Source of the DNA: Affinundibacterium amnicola
GTDB lineage: Bacteria > Pseudomonadota > Gammaproteobacteria > Burkholderiales > Burkholderiaceae_D
NCBI RefSeq assembly: GCF_014284275.1
Contig: NZ_JACOFU010000005.1
Coordinates: 1 to 64,000, forward strand
DNA: 64,000 bases
Direction of reading: 5' to 3'
Position 1 is the first letter of the stretch; the number at the start of each line of letters is the position of its first letter. Below the pieces are notes generated by a model. That model saw only the letters and a program-made list of their open reading frames with translations, was not told the origin of the DNA and ran no database searches. Positions 1 through 9,376 of the stretch are shown here, one piece after another. The position numbers and the translations under genes were made by a program.

Positions 1-126
1 ACCACACATTGAAGCAAAAGGCACGATGGCATTTTGAAACAGACGTGTGGTGGTGTATTAAAAATTATCGCGGTAATTTGCGAGTATTTGGTTCGACTAC
101 TTGACTACTGGGGGCTAATGGGTGAC
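1..126 (+). repeat. IS110-type right-end repeat, copy 1
   Basis: This is the first of three related ~125-bp segments (others at about 866-1015 and 1582-1735). Each runs from an ACCACAC motif through a CGCGGTAATT core to GGCTAATGGGTGAC. ACCACAC and the downstream GTGTGGT could pair as a stem. The rest of the element lies left of the window. Because a transposase remnant sits between copies 1 and 2, I read it as the abandoned right end of an IS110/IS1111-type element. The element class is an inference. Confidence 0.6.
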
Positions 127-148
127 CCCGTGATCTTGACCCCGTGAT

Positions 149-526
149 CTACTCAAGAGTGTGGCTGGAATTGGTGATGTCCTGGCAACCGTGATTCTGC
201 TGGAAACTGGCTCGATAGAACGATTTAAAGATGTCGGGAATTACGTATCGTATTGCCGCTGTGTTGGTAGCGTGCATACGTCAAACGGCAAGAAGAAAGG
301 GGAAGGTAACACCAAAAATGGCAATCGCTTCTTAGCTTGGGCGTACGTTGAGGCTGCCAATTTTGCGATTCGCTACAGCGAAGCGGCGAAGAAGTTTTAT
401 CAGCGTAAGAAGGCCAAACGCAACGGCATTGTGGCGATTAAGGCAGTGGCGCATAAGTTAGCAAGAGCCTGTTTTCATATGCTTAAAACAGGCGAAGTAT
501 TTTCGGTGGAACGATGCTTCACTTAA
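149..526 (+). pseudogene. IS110-family transposase, C-terminal remnant
   Basis: The translation begins abruptly at the Transposase_20 (IS110 C-terminal) region with SVAGIGDVLA, continues through RFKDVGNYVSYC, and ends with the usual lysine/arginine-rich tail (NGIVAIKAVAHKLARACF). That helix-hairpin-helix region normally follows about 200 residues carrying the DEDD catalytic domain, which is absent here. A GTG at 161 gives an open frame of 121 residues but is not a genuine start. Family members are about 320-400 residues, so this is a 3' fragment. It lies directly after repeat copy 1, as expected if one IS landed in another's end and was then deleted. Confidence 0.85.
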
Positions 527-1017
527 GGTTTGGCAAGGCTACGCGAGCCAGTAATTGGGGTTGGATGACAAGCCATTAGGCCTGATTGGACGCGTAGTTT
601 TTGCCATTGATTTGGCAGGTCGACGCAAGTTAAATCAAGCTGATGGACGTCAAACCATCAGAACTGATTGGACACGTTGCATTTGCCATCACAACAGTTT
701 ATTTAAAATGAGTCGTCTGCAATGCGAGCCACAAGGGGTTGGAACCGAAAGGTAGCCACAGATCTGCCCATCACTTGGACGCAAAGCGGTACTGAGATGC
801 TTCTGGAGTAGCAGCGCTACTTGGGCGAAAACAGCAATACCATTTTCGCTAGAACCACATGGGTGACTGGTGCGATTCACGCAACCACACATTGAAGCAA
901 AAGGCACGACAGCATTTTGAAACGAATGTGTGATGGTGTTATAGGAAAATTTTTATCGCGGTAATTGGCGAGTATTTGGTTCGACTTCTTGACTACCGGA
1001 GGCTAATGGGTGACACC
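527..1017 (+). mobile_element. IS110-type 3' non-coding end, repeat copy 2
   Basis: About 490 bp separate the transposase stop from the second GGCTAATGGGTGAC end. I see no convincing gene here; the short frames at 555-755 and 689-907 lack family features. The last 150 bp (866-1015) repeat copy 1 and add the conserved GGTGACTGGTGCGATTCACGC. In IS1111-type elements a structured guide (bridge) RNA is encoded between the transposase and the right end, so this stretch could contain such an RNA. I have not shown a bridge RNA fold. Confidence 0.55.
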
Positions 1018-1026
1018 GTTCTCGTG

Positions 1027-1445
1027 CGTTCTCGTGCTCGAACAGGCCGACCGTGCCAACGCCATTTGATAGCCGTTCGTTCCGTCATCATACGCCCAGT
1101 AGCTGTGACCATTCCTGACACCAGAGGCAGCGGCAAGCGTTGTCTCGCTTTGCAGTAAGCGCCTGTCTTGGTACTGCATAATGGCATGCCATGTAGCAGG
1201 CGTTTGGTCGCCACATCATCAACGATGCCTTGGCAAGAACGATCAGGTTTAAGGGCTTGTGCCATAAACATGGATAACGTTTCTGTCGGTGGAAATAGGC
1301 GTTCCCTATGTGCAGGAAGAGATGCTTCTAATGTGTCGAACAAATCAGGTGATGTCAGCAGATTGAAAAAGCGAAAGGTATCGCTAGTAGATGCATGGTG
1401 GCGAAAACGACTTTGATGAGATTGTGATGTGCGAGTATGATGCAT
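1027..1445 (-). pseudogene. IS4-family transposase, N-terminal fragment
   Basis: Read on the minus strand, about the first 135 residues match the N-terminal region of IS4-type transposases: LFPPTETLSMFMAQAL, DRSCQGIVDD, CSTKTGAYCKARQRLP and the WHGRP segment that precedes the first catalytic Asp. Similarity stops near 1040, where the frame runs into IS110-end sequence. The DDE catalytic core is missing, so the gene is dead. It lies between IS110 end copies 2 and 3. A 10-bp tandem repeat (GTTCTCGTGC twice, 1018-1037) marks the junction. Confidence 0.75.
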
Positions 1446-1763
1446 GCGGGGCTAGCGTTATGTAGTGGGAGCAATGGTTTGGCGACTGCAGCTTACCATT
1501 ACTACGCTAGCCTGCTTTTCTGATTTAATTCATATACTTACGCTTAAGTAAGTGCCATTCAGGCCTGACCCCGCACGTCTGGGTGACTGGTGCGATTCAC
1601 GCAACCACACGATGAAGCAAAAGGCACGAAAAAGTTTCGTAAAATTGTGTGGTGGTATAAACGGTAAAATTTTATTGCGGTAATTTGCGAGTATTTGGTT
1701 CGACTACTTGACACTGGGGGGCTAATGGGTGACCCCATTTGGCAACTACTTGACTACAGGAGG
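1446..1763. mobile_element. IS4 left flank plus IS110-type end copies 3 and 4
   Basis: No gene is seen. 1446-1570 looks like the outer end of the IS4-type fragment, ending with an AAGTAAGTGCCATTC segment. 1582-1735 is the third copy of the IS110-type end, again preceded by GGTGACTGGTGCGATTCACGC. 1747-1775 is a fourth, short copy of only the terminal 30 bp (TTGACTACaGGaGGCTAATGaGTG). The nested ends show repeated insertion at one spot. Confidence 0.6.
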
Positions 1764-2429
1764 CTAATGAGTGGCATCTTTTTGTAAAGTTTTTATCTCT
1801 GGCATTTGTTGTTTAGGAGCTTTCACAAGATAAGTCACCGTAGCTCCGATTATTGCAATTAGAAGTGTAATGCCGATACCAATGAACCATCTTGTGGTCG
1901 TGGTACGCCGATCCGAAATTTTTACATTTAGATCTGATCTTGCAGCATTTAAGGTGGTATTTATCCTTTTTAATGTTTCAACCAACTCAGAACATTTATC
2001 ATAGTAATCTTCGCGTGAGCCTTCCTCTGTTTCTTGAATAAATGATCGAGCTTCTTCGGCTGAACTCATAAGTTCAGCATAATTTTTAATGACGTCGGTC
2101 ACAGCAATTAAACGGTAATCATTCTGAAATTGTTTAATTTCTTCCAAGTTAGAGATAATAAGTACTTCACATGCATCATAGAGTGCTCTCTTTACATGAT
2201 TCTTCGCCTTTGTCAGCTCCTCTAAATTGCTCTTTTGCAACGCCGTAAGCAAGTGCCGAGCTACATACCTTAGTTCATTTATCGACGGTATATCCAACCC
2301 GTCACCACAATGTTCAATTGTTTTTATTTTTTGCTCGGCTTTAACAAACAGGCGCTCAATCTCATCAATTTCAATCTTAGGGAGCTGTAAATATTCTTTC
2401 TGGTTTTGAGGTAACGCGATCATATTCAT
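1764..2429 (-). CDS. Tail-anchored hypothetical protein
   Basis: About 222 residues if started at the ATG at 2429; the frame extends to 2459 but that codon lies inside a terminator hairpin. The N-terminal 180 residues are charged and helical, with coiled-coil character (IDEIERLFVKAEQKIKTIE). A single hydrophobic segment follows near the C-terminus (WFIGIGITLLIAIIGATVTYLV) with a short lysine-containing tail. This predicts a cytoplasmic domain anchored by a C-terminal helix. No family was recognised. The stop codon lies in the IS110-type end repeat, so the original C-terminus may have been altered. Base composition is AT-rich compared with the glutamate dehydrogenase next door. Confidence 0.6.
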   Translation of the reverse strand: MNMIALPQNQKEYLQLPKIEIDEIERLFVKAEQKIKTIEHCGDGLDIPSINELRYVARHLLTALQKSNLEELTKAKNHVKRALYDACEVLIISNLEEIKQFQNDYRLIAVTDVIKNYAELMSSAEEARSFIQETEEGSREDYYDKCSELVETLKRINTTLNAARSDLNVKISDRRTTTTRWFIGIGITLLIAIIGATVTYLVKAPKQQMPEIKTLQKDATH

Positions 2430-2443
2430 TGGACCCAATATAA

Positions 2444-2474
2444 AAATAAGGCCACACACTGTGTGGCCTTATTT
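2444..2474 (-). terminator. Rho-independent terminator
   Basis: A perfect 14-bp inverted repeat (AAATAAGGCCACAC / GTGTGGCCTTATTT) with a 3-nt loop lies just after the stop of the minus-strand small gene at 2489-2689 and just before the next minus-strand gene. The A/T-rich outer stem supplies a U-tract on either strand. Confidence 0.8.
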
Positions 2475-2488
2475 GAAGCTAGTTAATT

Positions 2489-2689
2489 TCAAATGAAAGA
2501 ATGCTTGATAATCTTCATTTTTTGAGCTTTTCGTTCTTTTTCGGTAGCGTATTTTCCAGCTTGAAGACTAGGATTTCCACGCGCTACTTCCTTAACAATT
2601 TTTCTTATACTACGCTCATCTAAAACGTAGTGGTTATCGGGAACGCGAGGAAAAAGCAAATTCCAATATGCGTTAAAAATGGTGATCAT
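2489..2689 (-). CDS. Small basic hypothetical protein
   Basis: 66 residues. The ATG at 2689 is chosen because GGAG lies 8 nt upstream; a TTG at 2701 would overlap that Shine-Dalgarno site. The protein starts MITIFNAYWN and ends lysine-rich (TEKERKAQKMKIIKHSF), with a hydrophobic/aromatic N-terminal third. No family was recognised. A good ribosome site and a strong terminator after the stop argue that it is a real transcription unit. Confidence 0.55.
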   Translation of the reverse strand: MITIFNAYWNLLFPRVPDNHYVLDERSIRKIVKEVARGNPSLQAGKYATEKERKAQKMKIIKHSFI

Positions 2690-3284
2690 AAATAACTCCA
2701 ACTTATGTCATATTAAATGTCTGAAGGAAAAACCAAGTCGAGCACTCGATTGAGACATTAAAGACATATATTTAGAAAACAAAAAAACACTAGTCTTGTT
2801 ATAGAATAGTGTCAACATTCAGAAATTTCAAAAAAACTGATAGTCCGTCTTTTCAATTCACGAATCATTTTATTCTTATAGATCCAGAAGAAGTGCGGTT
2901 AATATTGGCGATTCTATCTTATCAAACTAAGACAAGATAGATTAACAACCTCGCGATAATATCAGTTAACCCACTAAAAAAAAATATTTTTTATACATTT
3001 CAACCACAAAATCCTTGAAAATATGGAAAATCTTCAAGTTAATTTCTTATTTAAGTAATATTTATCGATGCTTAGGTAGTCATGCCACCGTTTTCTTGTT
3101 TCGACAGCTAGTCAGATCACATAAAAAAACACCTCAAAAAATCCGCGATAAATCTGTTTCCAAAAAAATTTTCCATAACCATTGATAAGAAAAATAGATG
3201 GCTCCGTTCTTCCAGTCTTTTATAAAAGCTAAACACTATTTCACCGTTTGAATAAATTGCGACTAACCAAGACAGCGAGCAGCA
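2690..3284. other. AT-rich intergenic region
   Basis: Nearly 600 bp of AT-rich sequence with many A/T runs. I see no open frame with family features, no RNA gene and no strong repeat. It should hold the promoter for the small gene at 2689, but no clear -35/-10 pair was assigned. Confidence 0.5.
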
Positions 3285-4409
3285 TTACTTTTTGTGTGCT
3301 TCAACATAAGTCGAAATAAAATTTTGAAATTTTCTAGTTGAGCCAAAATAATTTGGGTATGCTTTTTTCAAATTTCTAACGCCGTCAGCGGAAACAAGAA
3401 CGGTAATCAAAACTTGCTCATCAGCCTCGCTCACTGCCAATGCCTCTAATGCTTGATCCATCTCTGAAAGCCCAAAGGTACTAATCGTGACTTCTATTTT
3501 GACCTTACCCGGTTGTTGTGGATTCTTTTCACTACCCTTCAATATTTTTACCAAGAACATGCCCTGATGGGCCAATATTTTTTTTGGCAATTGTTTTTTG
3601 TCGGTTGTAAATTGAATTGCTATATTAAACCTCGAAAGCCTATCTCGGACATCTAACTTGCTCTCTAATTCACGTAGTTCTAAAATAAGAATAGGCAATT
3701 GATCTTCATGTATCAGACATGACTTTTCTGTATGAGCTACAAGTAGGCCAGAAATTTTGAAAAAACGACGCCAATCGTCATGCCCGTCCAGTGAGGTTTT
3801 TAACTTAATGCCTTCTAGAGTATCGATGATTTCTAGCGATGTGGCCCACGCATGTTGGAGCTCGGTTCTTAGTTGTACTTCTATTTTTGTTTTCTTCCAT
3901 TCATTATCGGATTCTGTTCCCGCAAAACAGCTATACACTAGGTGGATCCCGCCATAGCCACTATCTTTTGGAGTTAAATAGTCACTTGTTTTTATGATTT
4001 GATGCACAGAATGACTATTTTTCAGTCTTTCATGTAATTCATTTAATTGCTTCAGATTTGGTACTATGGCTCTACAGCCACCAATGTCCTGCATTCGCGT
4101 GACTTCAATTGCATTGGATTTTTTGCCATCTAAAGTCGGCCTCTCTAATTTATCAATAATTGTAGAAAGCATTTTTAGCCTTCTGGCAACAAGACCTTGC
4201 TTAGTTACTTTTTTCGTCGCTTGAACAAGATGATTTTTTATAAGCATTAACGGATAAAGATGCGTCTCCCTATAATTTTGAATCTTCAAAATAGCATCTT
4301 TCCTGTCGTCCCCTGTGCAGCCATGGCGTATACTTCTACCAGCCTTCTCAATTTGCCCTTTAGAAAATTTTAATATGCACTTTTGATTCTCGTATGCGCT
4401 ACTCGCCAT
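3285..4409 (-). CDS. RelA/SpoT-domain (p)ppGpp synthetase-like protein
   Basis: 374 residues from the ATG at 4409, preceded by AGGACATGAAATA. The RelA_SpoT synthetase domain is recognisable: an R-x-K...S...K ATP-binding stretch near residues 77-87, RMQDIGGCR at 105-113, YGGIHLVYS at 152-160, and the catalytic EVQLRT at 177-182 followed by LQHAWA. There is no HD hydrolase domain and no TGS or ACT regulatory region. It is therefore a stand-alone synthetase with a ~150-residue C-terminal extension of unknown fold. It would make (p)ppGpp or a related pyrophosphorylated nucleotide in the cytoplasm. Solitary synthetases include toxins (toxSAS, CapRel) as well as housekeeping SAS enzymes; the islet setting next to IS debris suggests an accessory role, but this is inference. 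Confidence 0.8.
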   Translation of the reverse strand: MASSAYENQKCILKFSKGQIEKAGRSIRHGCTGDDRKDAILKIQNYRETHLYPLMLIKNHLVQATKKVTKQGLVARRLKMLSTIIDKLERPTLDGKKSNAIEVTRMQDIGGCRAIVPNLKQLNELHERLKNSHSVHQIIKTSDYLTPKDSGYGGIHLVYSCFAGTESDNEWKKTKIEVQLRTELQHAWATSLEIIDTLEGIKLKTSLDGHDDWRRFFKISGLLVAHTEKSCLIHEDQLPILILELRELESKLDVRDRLSRFNIAIQFTTDKKQLPKKILAHQGMFLVKILKGSEKNPQQPGKVKIEVTISTFGLSEMDQALEALAVSEADEQVLITVLVSADGVRNLKKAYPNYFGSTRKFQNFISTYVEAHKK

Positions 4410-4428
4410 TATTTCATGTCCTTTTTTG

Positions 4429-4470
4429 AGAAAAATGGGGTCAAGTCTTAGAAAAATGGGGTCAAGTCTT
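4429..4470. repeat. 21-bp perfect tandem direct repeat
   Basis: AGAAAAATGGGGTCAAGTCTT occurs twice head to tail immediately upstream of the RelA/SpoT-type gene. The open frame continues upstream through it, giving a spurious repeated LDPIF N-terminus. The related motif CTTGACCCC occurs at about 134-142 in the IS debris, so this may be a leftover mobile-element end. Confidence 0.75.
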
Positions 4471-4519
4471 GACATACAACATCACCACACGCCATTCACA
4501 TTTTGAGTCACTCTTACAA

Positions 4520-4552
4520 GAAGGGCGAACACAAATACCGCGCTCGCCCTTC
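4520..4552 (-). terminator. Terminator-like hairpin after glutamate dehydrogenase
   Basis: GAAGGGCGA and TCGCCCTTC form a 9-bp stem with a 15-nt loop, 12 nt after the stop of the minus-strand dehydrogenase gene. The following U-tract is weak. Confidence 0.5.
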
Positions 4553-4563
4553 AACATTCCAAC

Positions 4564-7500
4564 TTACGCCAAACTACGCAACTCCCTCAAAGCCACAGAC
4601 ACAGGTGCCAAATCCGCACCCTGCGTGGTGATCGTCGCCAACAATTGATTCAGCTTCACGATCGCTGCTGTGTGTTGTTCGCGCCAGGTTGCGATGTCTT
4701 CTTGGCGTGATAGCAGTGATTTGGTGACTTGGCTGGCGATGGAATACACGTCGTCGCGGGCGCTGCCGCGGGCTTGTGTTTGCCATAGCGTGTCGGTTGG
4801 CAGGCGGTTGATTTGATCGCGCCATCCGGTTAAGCCTAATTCGGCATCGACGCCAAAATAGGTGCGGGCGGCTTTTTCTAAATCGCTGCCTGTGCTTTGT
4901 GCCAGATCGACTAAGTCCAAGGCTGGGAAGATGAATTCCAGCGCGGCTAAGTTTTCTGCCAGGCCTGCTTCAACACCGGCTTTGACCAAGGCTGCGCTAG
5001 CTTCTTGTAAGCTGGCGTAGGCGGCGGCTGGTAACCAGGTCGCTACGTTGGCGCGCAGTTCGCGTGCGCCTGGTTGGTAGCGTTGGATCAGCGTTGGCAA
5101 GTCGGCGTTGGCGGTGCGGGCGCGTAGCATCCAGCGTGAGGCGCGTTGTGCGATCGCGGTCAATTTGCTGAGCAGGTCTAACTGCAATTTAGAATCGACT
5201 TTGTAATCGAGCGCGTCGATTTGATCCCACAGTGCTTCCAGATCAAAAATCTCGCGTGCCAGTGTGAAGGCGCGGATCACATCTGCAGCGGAAGCGGCGG
5301 CTTCTGAAGCGATGAAATTCACAAAAGTAGCGCCAGTGCGATTGACCACGGTGTTGGTGATAAAGGTCGCAATGATTTCACGTTTCAATTGATGATTAGA
5401 GATGGCATCGGCAAACTTTTCAGACAAGACTTGTGGGAAGTAGGCTTTTAATGCGCGGCTGAAGAAGGGGTCGTCTGGCAAATTAGAGGCGACCAATTCA
5501 TCAAACACGGCCATCTTGGCATAGGCTAAGACGACGGCGTTTTCTGGTGCAGTTAAGCCTTGTTTGTGCGCGCGGCGACGGGCGATTTCTTCATCGGATG
5601 GGAGGAATTCAATCGCACGATTTAAGCGGCCTTGGCGCTCTAAAGTTTGCATCAGGCGTTGTTGACCATCGAGTACATACAAAGGACGGTGGCAAGCGAT
5701 GTCGAGTGCTTGGCCTTGGTAGTAGTTGTCGGTCAAGACTAAGTGGCCGACTTCATCGGTCATCGAGGCTAACAAGTCATTGCGTTGTTTGAGCGTGAGG
5801 TCGCCCGCTTCGGTGATCGCGCCGACCAAGATCTTGATGTTAACTTCGTGATCGGAGCAATCAACACCGGCGGAGTTATCAATCGCGTCGGTGTAGATGC
5901 GGCCACCTTTTTGCGCAAATTCGATACGACCGTTTTGAGTGCAACCGAGGTTACCGCCCTCTGCCAAAACTTTGCAACGCAGCTCATTACCATTGACGCG
6001 GAAAGCATCGCTGGATTTATCGCCGACTTGGGCGTGGGTTTCGTAAGTCGCTTTGACGTAGGTACCGATACCGCCGTTGTAGAGCAAATCGACTGGCGCT
6101 TGCAAGATTGCTTTGAGCAATTCGACTGGCGTGAGTTCTTCGGTCTCTATGCCTAAGACGGCGCGTGCTTCGGGCGTTAAGCTAATTGATTTGGCACCAC
6201 GTGGATAGACGCCACCGCCTTTGGAGATCAGGCTCTTGTCGTAGTCTTCCCAGCTGGAGCGCGGCAGATTGAACATGCGCTGACGTTCGGCAAAAGACTT
6301 AGCGACATCCGGATTCGGGTCGATGAAAATATGGCGGTGATCGAAAGCCACGACCAATTTAATTTGTTCGGACAAGAGCATGCCGTTACCAAACACGTCA
6401 CCCGACATATCGCCGATACCCGCGACTGTGAATGGTGTGGTTTGCGTGTTGTGACCGAATGCGCGGAAATGACGTTTGACGGATTCCCATGCACCACGTG
6501 CGGTGATACCCATTTTCTTATGGTCGTAACCAACTGAGCCACCGGAGGCAAATGCATCGCCTAGCCAGAAGCCGTAATCGGCAGAGACGCCGTTGGCGAT
6601 ATCGGAGAAGGTTGCCGTGCCTTTGTCGGCAGCAACGACCAAGTATGGATCATCTGGATCATGGCGCACGACCTTGGTCGGTGGCACGACATTGCCTTTG
6701 ACGATGTTATCCGTCACGTCTAACAGGCCCGACAAGAAGATTTTGTAGCACGCTACGCCTTCGGCTTGATAGGCTTCGCGGTCGCTCATTGCGGGTGGAT
6801 TTTTGAGGACGAAACCGCCTTTGGAGCCGACTGGCACGATGACGGTGTTTTTGACTTGCTGCGCTTTCACCAAACCGAGAATCTCGGTACGGAAATCTTC
6901 ACGACGATCCGACCAGCGCAAACCACCGCGGGCGACTTTGCCGCCGCGTAAATGCACGCCTTCGACACGTGGGGAATAGACCCAGATTTCGAATAGCGGT
7001 TTTGGTTCTGGCACGCCGGGGACTTCGCGTGGATTGAGTTTGAAACTCATGTAAGGCTTGAACGCGCCTGTCTCTGTGGTTTGCCACAAATTAGTACGCA
7101 GTGTTGCCAAAATCGTTGCGATGAATTGGCGCAAGATGCGGTCTTCGTCGAGGCTGGCGACCTGGCTCATCGCGGCTTCGATTTGCTCGCGTATGTGTTT
7201 TTGTGCTGCTTCGCGATCACCGACATAATCTGGTTTGAAACGTGCGCCGAATAGCTCAGCGATCAATTGCGTGATGCCACAGTTTTTATTCAATGCCGCT
7301 TCGATATAGTTTTGGCTGTACGCGAAGCCGAGTTGTTTGAAGTAGCGTGAGCAAGCACGCAGGACACCGATGGAACGTGCATCGAGCGCGGTGTTGAGGA
7401 CTAAGCGATTGAGATCATCGCTTTCGACTTCACCACGCCATGCCTGGCAGAATAATTCTTCAAAGCGGGCTTTGACTGCCGTCAAATCTGTTTCAACGGG

Positions 7501-9324
7501 TAATTGCAAACCCAGATCATGGATCCACAATTCACTCTCGCCATCGGCCACATGGTAAGGATGTTCGTCGAGCACGCGTGCGCCCATGCGTTCCAGCACT
7601 GGCAAGGAATCTGACAAAGCGACTTTAGAGGTGTTGTAAATCTTAAAGCGCAACAAGCCGGCAACTGCATCGAGCGGGCGATATAACTTAACTGCCAGCG
7701 GTGATGCTTTAGATAAATGCGCCAAAATATCAGCATCTTCGGCACCGCCTTGTGGTGTGAAATCTTCGCGATAGCCGCTAGGGAAAGCATTCGCAAAACG
7801 ATTTGCCAAATCCAGACCACGACCTTCGCCGTGCGTGCGCAAGAGTTCGTTGCTGCAATCGTCTTCCCAACGCTGAGCGAGTTTGGCGATGCGTGCTTCG
7901 AGTACCGAGACGTTCACATTTGATGGCGCATCGGCTTTGGCACGTACCAAATAATGAATACGTGCTAATGGGCTGTCGGTCAGCATTGGTGTGAACTCGA
8001 TGGAAAGGCCGTCCAGCGCGGTTAATAATTCGGTACTGATCTTGACGCGTAATTCGGTGTTGTAACGGTCACGTGGCACAAATACTTGGGCGGACGTGAA
8101 GCGACCAAACGGATCACGGCGCAAGAACAGACGTACACGCTGACGTTCTTGCAAACGCAAGATACCGATGGCGTGATCGGTTAAGGTTGCAGTATCGACC
8201 TGGAACAATTCATCACGTGGATAATCATCCAGAATCGATTGCAAAGCTTTGGCCGCATGACTTTCAGGCACCACGCCTGCCGCGCTCATGACGGCTGCAG
8301 TACGTTGACGTACTTGTGGAATTTCACTCACTGGTGCGGAGTAGGCGGTTGATGTGTAAAGGCCAAGGAAGCGCGATTCACCGATGACTTCACCGGCATC
8401 ATTGAAGCGTTTGACTGCGATGTAATCGAGCCAGGCTGGACGATGTACGGTGGCTCGTGTCATCGCTTTGGTGACTAAGACTGTTTCTTCAGAATCGATC
8501 AAGGCCACGACTTCTGGTGGCAATAGAGTTTCGTTGGTTTGCACTTTACCGCGCAAAATACCGAGGCCAGAATCTGCTAACGCGACCAGGCTGACTTGGT
8601 TACCATTGCGTTTGAGTTCGTAATCACGCGCACCTAAGAATGTGAAATGGCGGTCTTCTAACCAACGCAAAAAGGCGATACCTTCGCCATGACTTTGGTG
8701 CGTACCTGTGAATTTTTCTGAGGCGGTAATCAGTTCTTTGACGCGGCTCAACATCGGCTGCCAATCGACCACAGCACCACGGACATCCGCCAAAATATGT
8801 GTCAATTCATCGACCAGAGCTTGTTGTTCGGCGGCGCTGACGATACGGTCACACTCAACCAAGATCAAGGATTCGACCGGATCATTGCGCCCTGCTGCCG
8901 TTGCCGCAGCCACGGTGCTGACTTCGGCGATGCTGCCATCGGCATTACGCGAGACGCTCATCAAAGGATGGACGATCCAGTGCGCGGTACGCCCGCTGCG
9001 GTTGATCGCCATGGTGACGGAATCGACCAAGAAAGGCATATTGTCATTCACGATCTGCACGACCGTGTGTTCACTAACAAAGCCATCTTCGGCCAAACTA
9101 GGATTAAACACGCGGATCTTCGGGCTATTCGCCGCACGGGGCGAATCTAACAAGCGCCAATGCGCGTTCGCCAAGGCAAACAAATTCGCCGCGCCACGCG
9201 TGGTGATTTCATCAGGATCGGTGTTTTCAAAATAAGCAGCGATAAAGCCGCCTTGACGTTTGCTGGCTGAGCCAGAATGTTCTTGGGCATATGCCATGAG
9301 TTCGGCAAAATGGGATGAGGTCAT
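4564..9324 (-). CDS. NAD-specific glutamate dehydrogenase, 180-kDa class
   Basis: 1586 residues, the usual size for the Bac_GDH (PF05088) family. It oxidatively deaminates glutamate to 2-oxoglutarate with NAD in the cytoplasm, feeding amino-acid carbon into the TCA cycle. Long N-terminal regulatory domains precede the catalytic core. In the core I see RGGLRWSDRREDFRTE near residue 800, then VPVGSKGGFV and VAGIGDMSGDVFGNG. The ATG at 9324 is preceded by AAGGAAC. The gene stands alone, with a hairpin after its stop and a repeat-filled gap before it. No frameshift or missing block is apparent. Catabolic use of glutamate rather than assimilation is the known role of this class. Confidence 0.95.
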   Translation of the reverse strand: MTSSHFAELMAYAQEHSGSASKRQGGFIAAYFENTDPDEITTRGAANLFALANAHWRLLDSPRAANSPKIRVFNPSLAEDGFVSEHTVVQIVNDNMPFLVDSVTMAINRSGRTAHWIVHPLMSVSRNADGSIAEVSTVAAATAAGRNDPVESLILVECDRIVSAAEQQALVDELTHILADVRGAVVDWQPMLSRVKELITASEKFTGTHQSHGEGIAFLRWLEDRHFTFLGARDYELKRNGNQVSLVALADSGLGILRGKVQTNETLLPPEVVALIDSEETVLVTKAMTRATVHRPAWLDYIAVKRFNDAGEVIGESRFLGLYTSTAYSAPVSEIPQVRQRTAAVMSAAGVVPESHAAKALQSILDDYPRDELFQVDTATLTDHAIGILRLQERQRVRLFLRRDPFGRFTSAQVFVPRDRYNTELRVKISTELLTALDGLSIEFTPMLTDSPLARIHYLVRAKADAPSNVNVSVLEARIAKLAQRWEDDCSNELLRTHGEGRGLDLANRFANAFPSGYREDFTPQGGAEDADILAHLSKASPLAVKLYRPLDAVAGLLRFKIYNTSKVALSDSLPVLERMGARVLDEHPYHVADGESELWIHDLGLQLPVETDLTAVKARFEELFCQAWRGEVESDDLNRLVLNTALDARSIGVLRACSRYFKQLGFAYSQNYIEAALNKNCGITQLIAELFGARFKPDYVGDREAAQKHIREQIEAAMSQVASLDEDRILRQFIATILATLRTNLWQTTETGAFKPYMSFKLNPREVPGVPEPKPLFEIWVYSPRVEGVHLRGGKVARGGLRWSDRREDFRTEILGLVKAQQVKNTVIVPVGSKGGFVLKNPPAMSDREAYQAEGVACYKIFLSGLLDVTDNIVKGNVVPPTKVVRHDPDDPYLVVAADKGTATFSDIANGVSADYGFWLGDAFASGGSVGYDHKKMGITARGAWESVKRHFRAFGHNTQTTPFTVAGIGDMSGDVFGNGMLLSEQIKLVVAFDHRHIFIDPNPDVAKSFAERQRMFNLPRSSWEDYDKSLISKGGGVYPRGAKSISLTPEARAVLGIETEELTPVELLKAILQAPVDLLYNGGIGTYVKATYETHAQVGDKSSDAFRVNGNELRCKVLAEGGNLGCTQNGRIEFAQKGGRIYTDAIDNSAGVDCSDHEVNIKILVGAITEAGDLTLKQRNDLLASMTDEVGHLVLTDNYYQGQALDIACHRPLYVLDGQQRLMQTLERQGRLNRAIEFLPSDEEIARRRAHKQGLTAPENAVVLAYAKMAVFDELVASNLPDDPFFSRALKAYFPQVLSEKFADAISNHQLKREIIATFITNTVVNRTGATFVNFIASEAAASAADVIRAFTLAREIFDLEALWDQIDALDYKVDSKLQLDLLSKLTAIAQRASRWMLRARTANADLPTLIQRYQPGARELRANVATWLPAAAYASLQEASAALVKAGVEAGLAENLAALEFIFPALDLVDLAQSTGSDLEKAARTYFGVDAELGLTGWRDQINRLPTDTLWQTQARGSARDDVYSIASQVTKSLLSRQEDIATWREQHTAAIVKLNQLLATITTQGADLAPVSVALRELRSLA

Positions 9325-9376
9325 GCTTGTTCCTTACTTGTTTAAAGTTCAAGAAGTGCCAATTTATAATTATTCA

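Noticed and set aside
555-907. Two small open frames (555-755 plus, 689-907 minus) in the IS110-type 3' region
   Set aside because: No ribosome site or family feature; they lie in repeated non-coding element sequence.
1168-1416. 82-residue plus-strand frame
   Set aside because: It is antisense to the IS4-type transposase fragment, which has recognisable family motifs on the other strand.
8708-9235. 175-residue plus-strand frame, and several others inside 4564-9324
   Set aside because: Antisense or out of frame to the glutamate dehydrogenase, whose 1586-residue product is clearly real.
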